NCBI GenBank assembly: GCA_022376925.1
Contig: JAIOJX010000003.1
Span: forward strand, 40,161,874 to 40,225,873
Direction of reading: 5' to 3'
DNA: 64,000 nt
Origin: Tragulus kanchil
Lineage: Eukaryota > Chordata > Mammalia > Artiodactyla > Tragulidae
Shown: piece after piece, positions 1-12,325 of the stretch
How the letters are laid out: every line of letters begins with the position of its first letter
Position numbering within the stretch: position 1 is the first letter of the stretch
Program-made: the position numbers and the translations under genes
The notes under the pieces: model-generated
Database searches by the model: none
What the model saw: the letters and a program-made list of their open reading frames with translations, nothing else
What the model was told of the DNA's origin: nothing

Positions 1-1390
1 GAGAGTACGACTCACAAACACAGAGGCTGTCAGATCAACTCCCACTGCCACCACCTGGCAAGGTTCTGACGTTTTTCTCTTGAGTTTGGGCTGGAATAGG
101 GTAAATATTCCTATTTTTTCCCCTGTGAACAGACCATTATTTTCCTTGTCCTTCTGAAAAGGGAATAGGATTTTCTTGGATGTTTTTACATCTGTGCTTG
201 GGGGGTGGCGGATGGGTTGGGAGTAAAACAACAACCATTTTCCCAAGTCCCGAGGAGATTAACAGCTGGGAAACAGAAAAGAGAAACAATATTTGGAGAG
301 GTGTGAGATCAAAGAAATATATATATGTAATTTTAGGATGGACAATATGAACTTATGTGAATAAATGGAAATGATCCATTAGAGACTAATGATACTATAC
401 AACAGAATGGAGGACAATTGAGTGAGCAAACTGAGTAAGAAAGAGCAGTAAAGAAGTTGCCTCTAGTAGGAATAGGGCCACCAGAGAAGAGAAAGCTATG
501 CGAACAGATACAAGCGGATTTGGGGGTTTAGTGGGACGATGAGATTGTTTTCATCTGACTGCATCTATTTTACTGATTGCAAGATGATGTCACCCAGTGG
601 TGGGAGAAGAGGAGAGGATTAAAGTTATGAGATGAAAGGGTGTATTAGTTTCGTAGGAGTGCATGAACATGCTGGATTATTCACGTTTGCTTGTCACTGC
701 ATTACTCTGTGTCTGCCAATATCAGATGATCCCGAGTGTCATGGGTTTAGAGGTTTCGAACCTCAAACCTTGGGCTTCTCCACATACTTTGTCCCCTCTT
801 CCATGAACACTGCCCACCTCAAGAGACCTGTGGTGGCTTAAAGAACAGTCCACAAATTCTCCACTTGCCTCTCCCTCTAGAGACAGAGCTTAATCCCTTC
901 CCCCTGAGATGGGCTGGTTTTAGTGACTTTTTTCTATTGAGTATCAAAAGGCAGAAGTGATGAAATAACACTTTCAAGATACACTTGTACAAGGACGTCA
1001 CATGGGCCACTGACTCACTGCCTCATAGAAGATCCATGAGGTGGAACTCCAGCTCTCCTTCACACAGCTGACCACTTTCCAGTGGAAGGAGAGTACGACT
1101 CACAAACACAGAGGCTGTCAGATCAACTCCCACTGCCACCACCTGGCAAGGTTCTGACGTTTTTCTCTTGAGTTTGGGCTGGAATAGGGTAAATATTCCT
1201 ATTTTTTCCCCTGTGAACAGACCATTATTTTCCTTGTCCTTCTGAAAAGGGAATAGGATTTTCTTGGATGTTTTTACATCTGTGCTTGAGGGTGGCGATG
1301 GGTTGGTAGCTTCTGAGGCACTCCCCGGGAGGTATGGGAAGAATAACCCAGAGAGGCAACAACCACCATGTTGTTTCCCAAGTCCCGAGG
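1..1390. repeat. Direct duplication 1 (offset 1088)
   Basis: Positions 1-255 match 1089-1390. The first 200 bases align without a gap to 1089-1288. Towards its end the first copy gains and loses bases and lacks about 47 bases present in the second copy, then switches to unrelated sequence at 256. The match already runs at base 1, so the duplicated block probably extends upstream of the window. Confidence 0.93.
620..1088. other. Non-coding stretch, possible old repeat
   Basis: No convincing reading frame. The part around 885-1060, with a run resembling 'gggctggttttagtgact', looks like a common ancient mammalian interspersed repeat, but I cannot name the family. The stretch 256-620 shows nothing recognisable. 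Confidence 0.3.
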
Positions 1391-1802
1391 TCCTAGGCAG
1401 TCAATCTCCTCTCCACATTCAGAGACTTCCTCTGTTTGCTGTCGTATGTCAAGGGTATTTTGTTGTTTCTGTTATAAAGGGGAGGAGCTGGGAGGAATGG
1501 GGCTACTTCACTGTGGAGGAACTGAAAGTCTAGTTTTTTGTCTTGATCAATATCCTAAGTTTTGATGGAGGAAACACAAGATTTCAGGTTTAAGACTGCA
1601 AAGGATGGACTGAGAGTGTTGCTAAGTGCAAATGCCAATGAAGAGTTAATTTGAAAGCTTTCCCCTCTATCCGTGTTCTGCTTACAGTGGTCCACAGGTT
1701 TTTGAGTCCCAATCGTATTTTGCCTATAAGCTCTGTTACTTTTTAGGCACTTTTTGTAGGTTACAAAGGTTTTTCTGGAGCATTTACATGATGTTAGAGC
1801 AG
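1391..1802. other. No recognisable feature
   Basis: Unique-looking AT-moderate DNA between the first duplication and a SINE fragment. Short open frames here lack any recognisable domain. Confidence 0.4.
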
Positions 1803-1897
1803 TCATTGGAGAAGGAAATGGCAACCCACTCCAGTATTCTTGCCTGGAAAATTCCATGGATGGAGAAACCTGGTAAGCTACAGTCCATGGGATCTCA
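1803..1897 (+). mobile_element. Bov-tA/Bov-A2 SINE fragment
   Basis: Carries the ruminant SINE body 'ggcaacccactccagtattc' followed by 'cttgcctgg' and 'ctacagtccatggg'. The tRNA-like head is missing, so this is a 5'-truncated copy. A second, more complete SINE follows about 30 bp downstream in the same orientation. Confidence 0.85.
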
Positions 1898-1925
1898 AAC
1901 ATAGATATTTATATATGTATATATA

Positions 1926-2143
1926 GGTCTTCCCTGATGGTTCATCGGTAAGGAATCTGCCTGCAGTGCAGGAGACCTAGGTTCCATCCCTGGGTTGGGA
2001 AGATCCCCCTGGAATAGGGCATGGTAACCCGCTCCAGTATTCTTGACTGGAGAAGTCCCTGGCTGGAGAAGTCTGGTGGGCTGCAGTCCATGGAGGTCGC
2101 ACAGAGTCAGACACGACTGAAGTGACTAAGCAGCAGCAGCAGC
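1926..2143 (+). mobile_element. Bov-tA/Bov-A2 SINE, near complete
   Basis: Starts with the tRNA-derived head ('cttccctgatggttcatcgg', then a degenerate B-box-like 'ggttccatccctgg'), continues through the body 'ctccagtattcttgactgg' and ends in 'agtcagacacgactgaagtg' plus a short AGC-repeat tail (about 2129-2143). Confidence 0.93.
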
Positions 2144-2850
2144 ACAGAACAGACATACCTATATTCTGTTATCTGAATTTGTAAAGTATTTGTCTTCAAC
2201 AGGTAAATTCACCATTTTTCTTTCTTAGCATAGCTATTTTAATTATCTGTTATGTATAATTAGTTTGATTTCCTCCAACAAGATCTCTTTCGGGTAAGAA
2301 TGTCTGTCATAAGATCTATTCCACTGTGGTCTATATACTAGTCAGGGTGTCACTTGAAAATGCTCCCTCACAAAGGACAATGTGTTGTCCTATTCCTGTC
2401 CATGAAGTACAGTTGAACACTTTATATATTTTACTTAGCACATAATCACATTATCTTTATTTTAAAGACCTTCATGACAATAACTAGTTCAATGGACAGT
2501 GCAGATAAAATACTCCCAAATTCAGTATTTTCTTTCTTCCACAAATGGCTATATTTTTTTTTCATATCACACCACAGTTATGCTTGAGTCAATATAGCAG
2601 AAACCCATGCCTATATAATAAACATGTATTTCATTTCCTCCTTCTTGGTTGGATGAGGTAAGTATTTAGTCCATTCTGAGAAGATGGTCTTGAGGGCCCC
2701 CTAATCACCACATGTTCTTTTGTTTTTAAGCACCTAATCCTTTGTCCAATTTTATTAAAATAAAACTAGGTCTTTTCATAAGGTAGCACATTTGATCTCC
2801 AGTTGGTGCATTTATCAAATGTCTTTTATCAATACAGTCCTTTATATATA
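2144..2850. other. No recognisable feature
   Basis: AT-rich single-copy-looking DNA with no reading frame of note and no repeat that I recognise. Confidence 0.4.
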
Positions 2851-3010
2851 CAAAATATTTTCTCTTCTCCTTTTATCTTGACCTCCTCAATAGAAAAATG
2901 GTTATATTTTTTAATTAGCATTTTTCAAATGAGGAAATGGAATTTCAGTGAAGTTAAATCACATGTCCAAACTCCACATCAAATAAATTGTGGTATCAGG
3001 AATTAAACAA
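2850..3010 (-). mobile_element. MIR SINE remnant
   Basis: Contains the diverged MIR core in reverse orientation: 'tttcaaatgaggaaatgg' and 'agtgaagttaaatcacatg', corresponding to the usual gaggaaactgaggc and ttaagtaacttgcccaagg blocks. Highly diverged, as expected for an element older than the ruminant radiation. Confidence 0.55.
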
Positions 3011-3315
3011 GGGCTTCTTAATATCCTTATAGATTAATTCAACAGCAGGAAAGACTATCTTTTACATGTGAGCTAACTCAGGCCTGACACTTTAGGCTAT
3101 ATGCTGAAATCATCTCAGGGATGGTGCTCATTCTTTATTTTATGCAAAAAAAAATACTCCTCCACCTCTAACAATCTGTCTCTCATCATCTTCACTTGTG
3201 TTTCACATGCCTGAGTTTGCTATTTAGGGAATCATCAGAGTATTATTCCAAATGGAGGGAAATCAGATAAAACCCAGTGTTCCTGGCTACAGTCTGTGTA
3301 ATTATGAACACAATA

Positions 3316-5541
3316 CTGTACATACAGTAGGATACCAGAGTGAATAGAGGCGGCTACCTTTGAAAGGATGAGCATTCGTTCTGACCTAATAACTTTCTAA
3401 CACTGGTACAATTATCTTTCTTCAAGTGGCACATTATTATTTGACACATTAAAATTTCTCTCTGAAAGGCAGGTTGGGAGTCTCATACAAACTGGAGGCT
3501 TCATGAATTATCCATGTCATAAGCTGCAGCACTGATATACCTTTTCCAAAATAAAAGCAACCCAGTCTCATCGTCTATTTCCAGTTACCACAGGCCAATC
3601 CATGCCACTCTGTGACCCTGAGAGCTTTCTTCCTATATCTTGGCATTTCTGATAAACATCAGCCATGGTCCACGGACTACCACTATGAAAGCGTTCCTCC
3701 TCATAGGCAAACCACAAAGACGTATCTTTGGTAGCAGGAACATTCTTTACGACATAGCTTTTGCCTTGGGATTATTGCACCAGAATGGTAGGTCTCCTTT
3801 TCCTGTGTCTGTTCAACCTTAGTTCCACTTTCCAGGAAGGGCTCTTTAGATGGAGAAATGTTACCAGGGCAAAAAGACCCCAGCCGGCCCCAAACATTCA
3901 AGTCTGGATGACCTTCTATCACTGCATCTGCCACACAACCGCCTTCGAAGCTGATGGGCTGGCGGCCCTGGGTTTGCCTCTGGGCCTGTCATCTGTCCTG
4001 TTGTTAGACCACTGACGGGCTGTCGCTGCCTTCCTGGAAACTCACAGCTCCCTCTTCTAAGTTTAGCTGCCACTGGATGATAAAAATCATGCCGCCTTGC
4101 AGCCCTTCATTTTCCTCTAGATCCCAGTGGTTGATTCCATCTGGAAGCAGAAAACACAACCTTCCCATTGTCCTCCCAAATACATGGGGTGTGCATATTC
4201 CACAACAAATTACCATTTTGAGGAAAAAAAAACGAAATTAGAATGCACTTGATGTTCTGTGCTTTGCTACTAGTGAATGCCACACCGCCCCGAAGACCCA
4301 TCTCCCTCTTTGGTTTTAATTGGGTTCTTTCTGTGGCTTTCATATCATTTTGCACCTGACTGACATATATTGCTGCTGATTACCAAGTGAGTTGTTCAGT
4401 GAGCTGGAGGTATGATAAATTAAACATGCTGTACATACAGTAGGATACCAGAGTGAATAGAGGCGGCTACCTTTGAAAGGATGAGCATTCGTTCTGACCT
4501 AATAACTTTCTAACACTGGTACAATTATCTTTCTTCAAGTGGCACATTATTATTTGACACATTAAAATTTCTCTCTGAAAGGCAGGTTGGGAGTCTCATA
4601 CAAACTGGAGGCTTCATGAATTATCCATGTCATAAGCTGCAGCACTGATATACCTTTTCCAAAATAAAAGCAACCCAGTCTCATCGTCTATTTCCAGTTA
4701 CCACAGGCCAATCCATGCCACTCTGTGACCCTGAGAGCTTTCTTCCTATATCTTGGCATTTCTGATAAACATCAGCCATGGTCCACGGACTACCACTATG
4801 AAAGCGTTCCTCCTCATAGGCAAACCACAAAGACGTATCTTTGGTAGCAGGAACATTCTTTACGACATAGCTTTTGCCTTGGGATTATTGCACCAGAATG
4901 GTAGGTCTCCTTTTCCTGTGTCTGTTCAACCTTAGTTCCACTTTCCAGGAAGGGCTCTTTAGATGGAGAAATGTTACCAGGGCAAAAAGACCCCAGCCGG
5001 CCCCAAACATTCAAGTCTGGATGACCTTCTATCACTGCATCTGCCACACAACCGCCTTCGAAGCTGATGGGCTGGCGGCCCTGGGTTTGCCTCTGGGCCT
5101 GTCATCTGTCCTGTTGTTAGACCACTGACGGGCTGTCGCTGCCTTCCTGGAAACTCACAGCTCCCTCTTCTAAGTTTAGCTGCCACTGGATGATAAAAAT
5201 CATGCCGCCTTGCAGCCCTTCATTTTCCTCTAGATCCCAGTGGTTGATTCCATCTGGAAGCAGAAAACACAACCTTCCCATTGTCCTCCCAAATACATGG
5301 GGTGTGCATATTCCACAACAAATTACCATTTTGAGGAAAAAAAAACGAAATTAGAATGCACTTGATGTTCTGTGCTTTGCTACTAGTGAATGCCACACCG
5401 CCCCGAAGACCCATCTCCCTCTTTGGTTTTAATTGGGTTCTTTCTGTGGCTTTCATATCATTTTGCACCTGACTGACATATATTGCTGCTGATTACCAAG
5501 TGAGTTGTTCAGTGAGCTGGAGGTATGATAAATTAAACATG
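3316..5541. repeat. Direct duplication 2 (1113-bp unit)
   Basis: 3316-4428 is followed at once by an apparently identical copy at 4429-5541. Even the nine-A run near 4225 and 5338 has the same length. All small open frames in the first unit recur exactly 1113 bases later, including 60-, 77-, 84-, 70- and 82-residue frames, so they are not a gene family. Content is single-copy-looking non-coding DNA. Confidence 0.97.
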
Positions 5542-6408
5542 CTATGTATCACTGCATCCATCTTTGACTGCTTCATGGTACATTATAATTTGGGAAGGCA
5601 CTATTAAAATAAAATATTAAAGAATAAGCAGAAGCAGCCCACTGTTAACATGTCCGATGGCAAGAGAAAATTACAGGTTTCATTGTATATGCGGCACCAT
5701 CTGCCTCTTCACTGAGGCTGAGCCTTCGGCTCTCCCAGGGGAAATCGCTGTGGATAAGTTATTCAATTAGAACAGCATTATTGGCCAGCTACCTTGGAGA
5801 ATTGGGTTGATGATGTTGTGATTATCCTGCTCTGCATTCCTTCATGTCTCTGGCAGGCTGCAGTGCATGGAAACTTCCTCAAGTGTTTACTGAGCCCTAC
5901 AGTAGAGGTGAACAATTGGAATGAAGAATATCAAGGATTCCTGAAAGAAAATCAATTTTGAATGAACTTTTCTTGCTTAGCTACAGCTCCAATATTCTGA
6001 ATCATACTGTATTTTGGTGAACTTTCACTGGAGTAAGCGATAGAAACAGCACTAGAGAGGGAAGTGAATTTCATGATATGTATTCAACCTGTGGCACTGC
6101 ACAAAATAATTCTTCACTTGAGATTACAAGAGAAATACTCTGGTGCCCTCACATATGATATTAATCTTAGGGATTGGAAAAATCTCATAGGCACATAAGG
6201 CTTTTTTAATAAAGACTTTAATGATCCTTCAAGAACATTTGTTCTATCTGAAGTAATAATTATTTATGAGTCAGTCTCTGCAAAGAGGTCAGGACCCTTC
6301 CTTCACAGATTAAGCCATTCAGCCAGCTTCCCAAATGGGAGATTGTTGGGGGTATTTATCATTATCTTTAGATCTGTGGTTTACAACTGAAGATCCTATC
6401 CAAATAGA
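5542..6408. other. No recognisable feature
   Basis: Unique-looking DNA with no domain-bearing frame and no repeat that I recognise. Confidence 0.4.
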
Positions 6409-6443
6409 ATATATATATATATATATTATATGTATATATAGCT

Positions 6444-6503
<60 letters not shown>

Positions 6504-6513
6504 TATATATTAT
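6409..6513. repeat. Compound TA/CA microsatellite
   Basis: Two TA-dinucleotide blocks, interrupted by 'ttatgtgtatata' type sequence, end in a run of about ten CA units at roughly 6485-6503. The open frames across it on both strands are artefacts of the dinucleotide repeat. Confidence 0.95.
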
Positions 6514-7410
6514 GTGAATGAAATATCAGAAAGAGAAATCAAGGATGCAATCTCATCACCACTTTTGATAGAAAGATTAACTGCTGTTCTTAGAATAGTT
6601 ACAAGCTGAAATTATATCTCCCAATTCCCCAAAACATGAATTCTTTGACACTTCCTGAGCAAAAGAATGAGAAAGGCAGACAGAATTTTTCTGCTTGGCC
6701 ATTACACAAATTCTATCCTGATCATGATAGGTCTCCACGGTATATATATTTGATCAGTGAAACTTGTATATGACCATATAGATCATTTATTTAGTCTAGC
6801 AATTTTTTATGGTAAAAAAAATTGGATACAAAACATTAGATTATTGCCCACACTTCTGATTAACTTGCCCTTTGAGCTGTGTTACAGCAACATGACTTGC
6901 TAGTTAATAAATAAATGCCTACACATTGCTGAACAACTAAACCATTATGGAAATTTAATTGATTATTTGTAAATTATTTATATATTAGCACAAATTTTGG
7001 CACATATTAATCACTTAGCAATATTTCTTGATTTGTTGATTTCAATTTGCAGAAGAAAAATAAAATCCTCTTTATGAGTTTCAGATAAAGGACAATAATC
7101 ATGCTCTTTGTTTTCACTTTGCTCAGTGTGGAAACCAGTATGACATTACTATCTTTTTACCAAATGTTCTTACAGGGAAATTTCCTTTGAAAAGTCCTAA
7201 GTATTTTCTATATTCAGAAAACATGTATCTTACCATTAATGTAGAATCTATAGCATGTTCATTACTCTTTATTGTTTATAGAGATGCTTCCGTTAATAAT
7301 GCCACTATGTAAACATGCTAATGAGCAGAAAAGATCAAGATATGATGGTAATTTTTTGGCAAAGAGCATTGCCTAAATCTGAAAAGCAAATAATATGAGA
7401 ATGTACATGC

Positions 7411-7623
7411 ATGCTAAGTCACTTCAGTCATGTTTGATTCTTTGCAACCCTATGGACTGTAATCTGCCACTCCTCTCTCCATGGAATTTTTCAAGCAAAA
7501 ATACTGGAGTTGGTTACTTTCCCTCCTCCAGGGTGTCTTCCCCACCCAGGGATTGAATATGTGTCTCTTATGTCCCCTGCATAGGCAAACAGGTTCCTTA
7601 CAAGGAGTACCACCTGGGAAGCC
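7411..7623 (-). mobile_element. Bov-tA/Bov-A2 SINE
   Basis: Reverse-oriented SINE: 'aagtcacttcagtcatg' at the 3' side, 'ctccatggaatttttcaagc' in the body, and 'accacctgggaagcc' as the complement of the tRNA-like head. Open frames across it on both strands are typical SINE shadow frames. Confidence 0.92.
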
Positions 7624-7865
7624 TAATATGAGAACACTTAAAGTCTTTTTGAGATTACAAAATATGAATGAATTCTGTGAGATAGTGAATAAACAGATCT
7701 TTAAAGATGTCATCTTAAACTCAGTTAACTCTCCAGTAAATTCTCATTCAATACTATCTTCAACATAGCTTGAATTCTGAAGGGTAACACATGTATCATT
7801 ACACCCTCACTAATTACATACTTTACAGAATGACACAAGACCTTTTACTAGACTCTAAGAAACTC

Positions 7866-7945
7866 CTCTGGCTTCCTCCTCAGTGCTAAACCATCCACCT
7901 GCCAATGCAGAAGGTGTAGGTTCAATCCCTGGATGCCGGAGCAAA
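7866..7945 (+). mobile_element. SINE head cut by duplication junction
   Basis: tRNA-like head 'tggcttcctcctcagtgc' and 'ggttcaatccctggatg' are present, but the body is lost at the junction near 7937-7950. The intact versions are at 8992-9195 and 10085-10288. Confidence 0.85.
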
Positions 7946-8536
7946 TGTCATACAAAACATTAGATTATTGCCCACACTTCTGATTAACTTGCCCTTTGAG
8001 CTGTGTTACAGCAACATGACTTGCTAGTTAATAAATAAATGCCTACACATTGCTGAACAACTAAACCATTATGGAAATTTAATTGATTATTTGTAAATTA
8101 TTTATATATTAGCACAAATTTTGGCACATATTAATCACTTAGCAATATTTCTTGATTTGTTGATTTCAATTTGCAGAAGAAAAAAATAAAATCCTCTTTA
8201 TGAGTTTCAGATAAAGGACAATAATCATGCTCTTTGTTTTCACTTTGCTCAGTGTGGAAACCAGTATGACATTACTATCTTTTTACCAAATGTTCTTACA
8301 GGGAAATTTCCTTTGAAAAGTCCTAAGTATTTTCTATATTCAGAAAACATGTATCTTACCATTAACGTAGAATCTATAGCATGTTCATTACTCTTTATTG
8401 TTTATAGAGATGCTTCCGTTAATAATGCCACTATGTAAACATGCTAATGAGCAGAAAAGATCAAGATATGATGGTAATTTTTTGGCAAAGAGCATTGCCT
8501 AAATCTGAAAAGCAAATAATATGAGAATGTACATGC

Positions 8537-8749
8537 ATGCTAAGTCACTTCAGTCATGTTTGATTCTTTGCAACCCTATGGACTGTAATCTGCCACTCCT
8601 CTCTCCATGGAATTTTTCAAGCAAAAATACTGGAGTTGGTTACTTTCCCTCCTCCAGGGTGTCTTCCCCACCCAGGGATTGAATATGTGTCTCTTATGTC
8701 CCCTGCATAGGCAAACAGGTTCCTTACAAGGAGTACCACCTGGGAAGCC
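8537..8749 (-). mobile_element. Bov-tA/Bov-A2 SINE, duplicate copy
   Basis: The same insertion as 7411-7623, displaced by 1126 bases in duplication 3. I see no base difference. Confidence 0.92.
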
Positions 8750-8991
8750 TAATATGAGAACACTTAAAGTCTTTTTGAGATTACAAAATATGAATGAATT
8801 CTGTGAGATAGTGAATAAACAGATCTTTAAAGATGTCATCTTAAACTCAGTTAACTCTCCAGTAAATTCTCATTCAATACTATCTTCAACATAGCTTGAA
8901 TTCTGAAGGGTAACACATGTATCATTACACCCTCACTAATTACATACTTTACAGAATGACACAAGACCTTTTACTAGACTCTAAGAAACTC

Positions 8992-9195
8992 CTCTGGCTT
9001 CCTCCTCAGTGCTAAACCATCCACCTGCCAATGCAGAAGGTGTAGGTTCAATCCCTGGATCAGGGAGATGCCCTGGAGAAGCAAATGTCAACCTACTCTA
9101 GTATTCTTATCTGGGAAATCCCATGGACAGAGGAGCCTGGTGGGCTATATTCTATGGGGTCACAAAAAAGTCTGACATGACTAATCGACCAGACA
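8992..9195 (+). mobile_element. Bov-tA/Bov-A2 SINE, complete
   Basis: Head 'ggttcaatccctggatcagg', body with 'ctctagtattcttatctgg', then 'agcctggtgggctatattc' and a terminal 'gtctgacatgactaa'. This is the unbroken form of the truncated copy at 7866. Confidence 0.92.
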
Positions 9196-9355
9196 ATAGC
9201 AACAATAAACTCAACACAGTAATATTATGAGTTATATAGTATTATAAGAGTTGGACACAGCTTAGTGACTAAACAACATAGTATTATCTTTATTGCAAAA
9301 CTAAGAAAGGTAAGTTAACAGAGCCCACAAATGTGGGAATTAGTTTTGGATCATT

Positions 9356-9420
9356 TGTATATATTTATATATTAATATACAATATATGCACATATACAAT
9401 ACACACAGAATGATGTGTGT
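9356..9420. repeat. TA/TG-rich low-complexity tract
   Basis: Irregular TATA and ACAC sequence without a clean repeat unit. It recurs at about 10449-10513 through duplication 4. Confidence 0.6.
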
Positions 9421-10084
9421 GTCCACATACTTGTATTTTAAGAAAAACAAGAAAATGAAGAATAGACATTAAAATTTAGGAAAAAAACCCCTGATATCTA
9501 CAGGATAGAATATTGGAATAGAGCTAAGAGGGTAGAAATAAAGGCTAAATTTCAGGGCATATGCTTTGCTTATCGTCCCTATATCTTACACACCGATTTC
9601 TGTGTTCAGTCTAAATTATTTTTGTACCTTGACAGCAGAGACTATATCCATTTGAACTATGTGTTTGTGGTGGCATGAATAGTATGGCCATTTAAGGGCA
9701 CAATCGTATGAGGATTGTCTATAATTATTTTAGGATGAACACTCAAAGCTCCTTCATAGAATTTGATTGTGGTCTGATATCTTTGGGAATCAGTTAGACA
9801 GCCAACTAAAAATCCTTCATTATTGATTAAGGGCCACCAATTGAATAGTGTCATCTTAAACTCAGTTAACTTCTTCCAAAATATGAATGAATTCTGTGAG
9901 ATAGTGAATAAACAGATCTTTAAAGATGTCATCTTAAACTCAGTTAACTCTCCAGTAAATTCTCATTCAATACTATCTTCAACATAGCTTGAATTCTGAA
10001 GGGTAACACATGTATCATTACACCCTCACTAATTACATACTTTACAGAATGACACAAGACCTTTTACTAGACTCTAAGAAACTC

Positions 10085-10288
10085 CTCTGGCTTCCTCCTC
10101 AGTGCTAAACCATCCACCTGCCAATGCAGAAGGTGTAGGTTCAATCCCTGGATCAGGGAGATGCCCTGGAGAAGCAAATGTCAACCTACTCTAGTATTCT
10201 TATCTGGGAAATCCCATGGACAGAGGAGCCTGGTGGGCTATATTCTATGGGGTCACAAAAAAGTCTGACATGACTAATCGACCAGACA
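10085..10288 (+). mobile_element. Bov-tA/Bov-A2 SINE, duplicate copy
   Basis: The same insertion as 8992-9195, displaced by 1093 bases in duplication 4. Confidence 0.92.
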
Positions 10289-10887
10289 ATAGCAACAATA
10301 AACTCAACACAGTAATATTATGAGTTATATAGTATTATAAGAGTTGGACACAGCTTAGTGACTAAACAACATAGTATTATCTTTATTGCAAAACTAAGAA
10401 AGGTAAGTTAACAGAGCCCACAAATGTGGGAATTAGTTTTGGATCATTTGTATATATTTATATATTAATATACAATATATGCACATATACAATACACACA
10501 GAATGATGTGTGTGTCCACATACTTGTATTTTAAGAAAAACAAGAAAATGAAGAATAGACATTAAAATTTAGGAAAAAAACCCCTGATATCTACAGGATA
10601 GAATATTGGAATAGAGCTAAGAGGGTAGAAATAAAGGCTAAATTTCAGGGCATATGCTTTGCTTATCGTCCCTATATCTTACACACCGATTTCTGTGTTC
10701 AGTCTAAATTATTTTTGTACCTTGACAGCAGAGACTATATCCATTTGAACTATGTGTTTGTGGTGGCATGAATAGTATGGCCATTTAAGGGCACAATCGT
10801 ATGAGGATTGTCTATAATTATTTTAGGATGAACACTCAAAGCTCCTTCATAGAATTTGATTGTGGTCTGATATCTTTGGGAATCAGT

Positions 10888-11869
10888 GCAATAGCACTGA
10901 AGACCTCAAAAAAAAAAAAAAAGGAAGAAATAAAAGACTGAAGAATTTTCCAGAAGTCCTAAAGAATTTCCAGAAGGACTGAGGAAGTTACATGTGAGAA
11001 AAGGAGGTATGATGTGGAACTATCGGGTGAGAAGCCAGGGCCATTGCCAAGATTCAACCAGAATAGTTTCATTTCATTGTATATATTGGCCTTCAATGTA
11101 AGATTCTCATTACAGAACAGAATCTGTAGTCTATAGAACAGTTTGAAAACTACTGACTTAGAGAAGAAGTGACATTTTAAAATAACAATTATCTCTCATG
11201 CATCAAATCTACATAAGATTATATGTTTTACAATTATACAACATGAATTCCTATATATATGCCTATTTATATATGTATATATATAATTTAAATAAAAAGA
11301 AACAATGACAAATTCCAAGATAAAGAATAAAAGATCATATTAATGTTAGTCAGAAACCAACACAATATTATAAAGCAGTTATCTTTCAGTTATAAATAAA
11401 TACGTTTATTTAAAAAAGATAAAATGTGCTGGTACCAAATGTCAGCATAGTGTTTAGTTGTCACTGCACATAAAATTGATTCTAGTCTTCCTAGAGGTAA
11501 AATAAGCCAGATAAGTGACTTAGCTCTTATTTTCAGAAAAAAAGGGAGAGAAGCCAGGGAATGCAAAATACTTCCTGCTACTTTATTCAGAAATCAATTT
11601 ATTAGAAAATTATGTGAAAAACGAACAGGGACTGTATCAGTTAGAATCTTTTCAGTGGATAGTAATGGAAAGCCTCACTTGAACTAGCTTAAACAATAAG
11701 ACTGAACTTGAGAAAAGAAGGCCATTTCCAGTAACCCGCAGAAGTCTTCTCATCAATCATGTCTCATTGGCTGAAGTGGAGAATGTTCCCTTATATCTGT
11801 AAGTTTCTAGAAAAGAAGGAAGAATAAATTGCCCTAATACTTTTGTATTATAGGACTAAATACTGTAAC
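10888..11869. other. No recognisable feature
   Basis: AT-rich DNA with a 15-base A run near 10908 and several TATA-rich patches (11240-11290). No frame or repeat family recognised. Confidence 0.4.
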
Positions 11870-12220
11870 AAAACTGACTTCTTTTAGAAAAGAGGAAGGA
11901 GGAATGAATATTGTCATAGGCAACCCAAAATGGATATTTCAGTGGTTCAGTGGAAAATGTCCTGGTTATTTTCCTTTATAACAATCACCAAGATTTGGTT
12001 ATGTGATCTTTTCTCTTGCATCTTTGTTAGTAGTCAGGGGCTCATATGAGAGGATATCTCAGCTAAGGCTAATTAGACTCAAATATGTAGCCTGGTTATT
12101 GAATTTTATCCAAGTGAGATTGAACTGAGAATTCTTAAGTGAATAAACTGAAAAGATTTCCCTTTGACTTGATTTTTCTAGCCCAAATTCGACTTTTTAA
12201 ATTTTCAAATTATTTTAGGA

Positions 12221-12325
12221 CTTCCCTGGTGGTCCAGTGGTTAAGAATTTGCCTGCCAGTGCAGGGAATTGGGTTTGATTCCTGGTCCAGAAAGATTCCA
12301 CATGCTACAAAGACTGAAAGGTGGA
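12221..12325 (+). mobile_element. CHR-type SINE (tRNA-Glu-like), short
   Basis: 'gacttccctggtggtccagt' followed by 'ggttaag', then a B-box-like 'gggtttgattcctggtcc' and 'attccacatgctac' fit the CHR-1/CHR-2 head rather than Bov-tA. The downstream part of the family consensus is absent. Confidence 0.78.

Larger units (their letters stand above)
6826..9090. repeat. Direct duplication 3 (offset 1124-1126)
   Basis: 6826-7950 matches 7950-9090. Differences seen: five versus seven As near 7060/8182, one T-to-C change near 7241/8367, and about 14 bases missing from the first copy just before the junction (around 7937). The missing bases truncate a SINE in the first copy. Confidence 0.96.
8784..10887. 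repeat. Direct duplication 4 (offset 1093)
   Basis: 8784-9794 matches 9877-10887. An 82-bp spacer (9795-9876) separates the copies, and it contains an extra micro-copy of the 20-base string starting at 9851 that also occurs at about 8835 and 9928. The left copy overlaps the right copy of duplication 3, so about 300 bases occur three times (7658, 8784 and 9877). Confidence 0.96.

Noticed and set aside
1926..2143. tRNA genes suggested by A- and B-box-like sequence
   Set aside because: The tRNA-like parts are SINE heads with SINE bodies attached; no intact cloverleaf is visible.
3640..5468. Apparent tandem family of small genes (60, 77, 84, 70 and 82 residues, each twice)
   Set aside because: The pairs are exact and shifted by 1113 bases with the entire surrounding non-coding sequence. 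There are no conserved domains or codon bias.
6319..6517. Open frames of Tyr/Ile or Thr/His repeats
   Set aside because: They are dinucleotide microsatellite translations.
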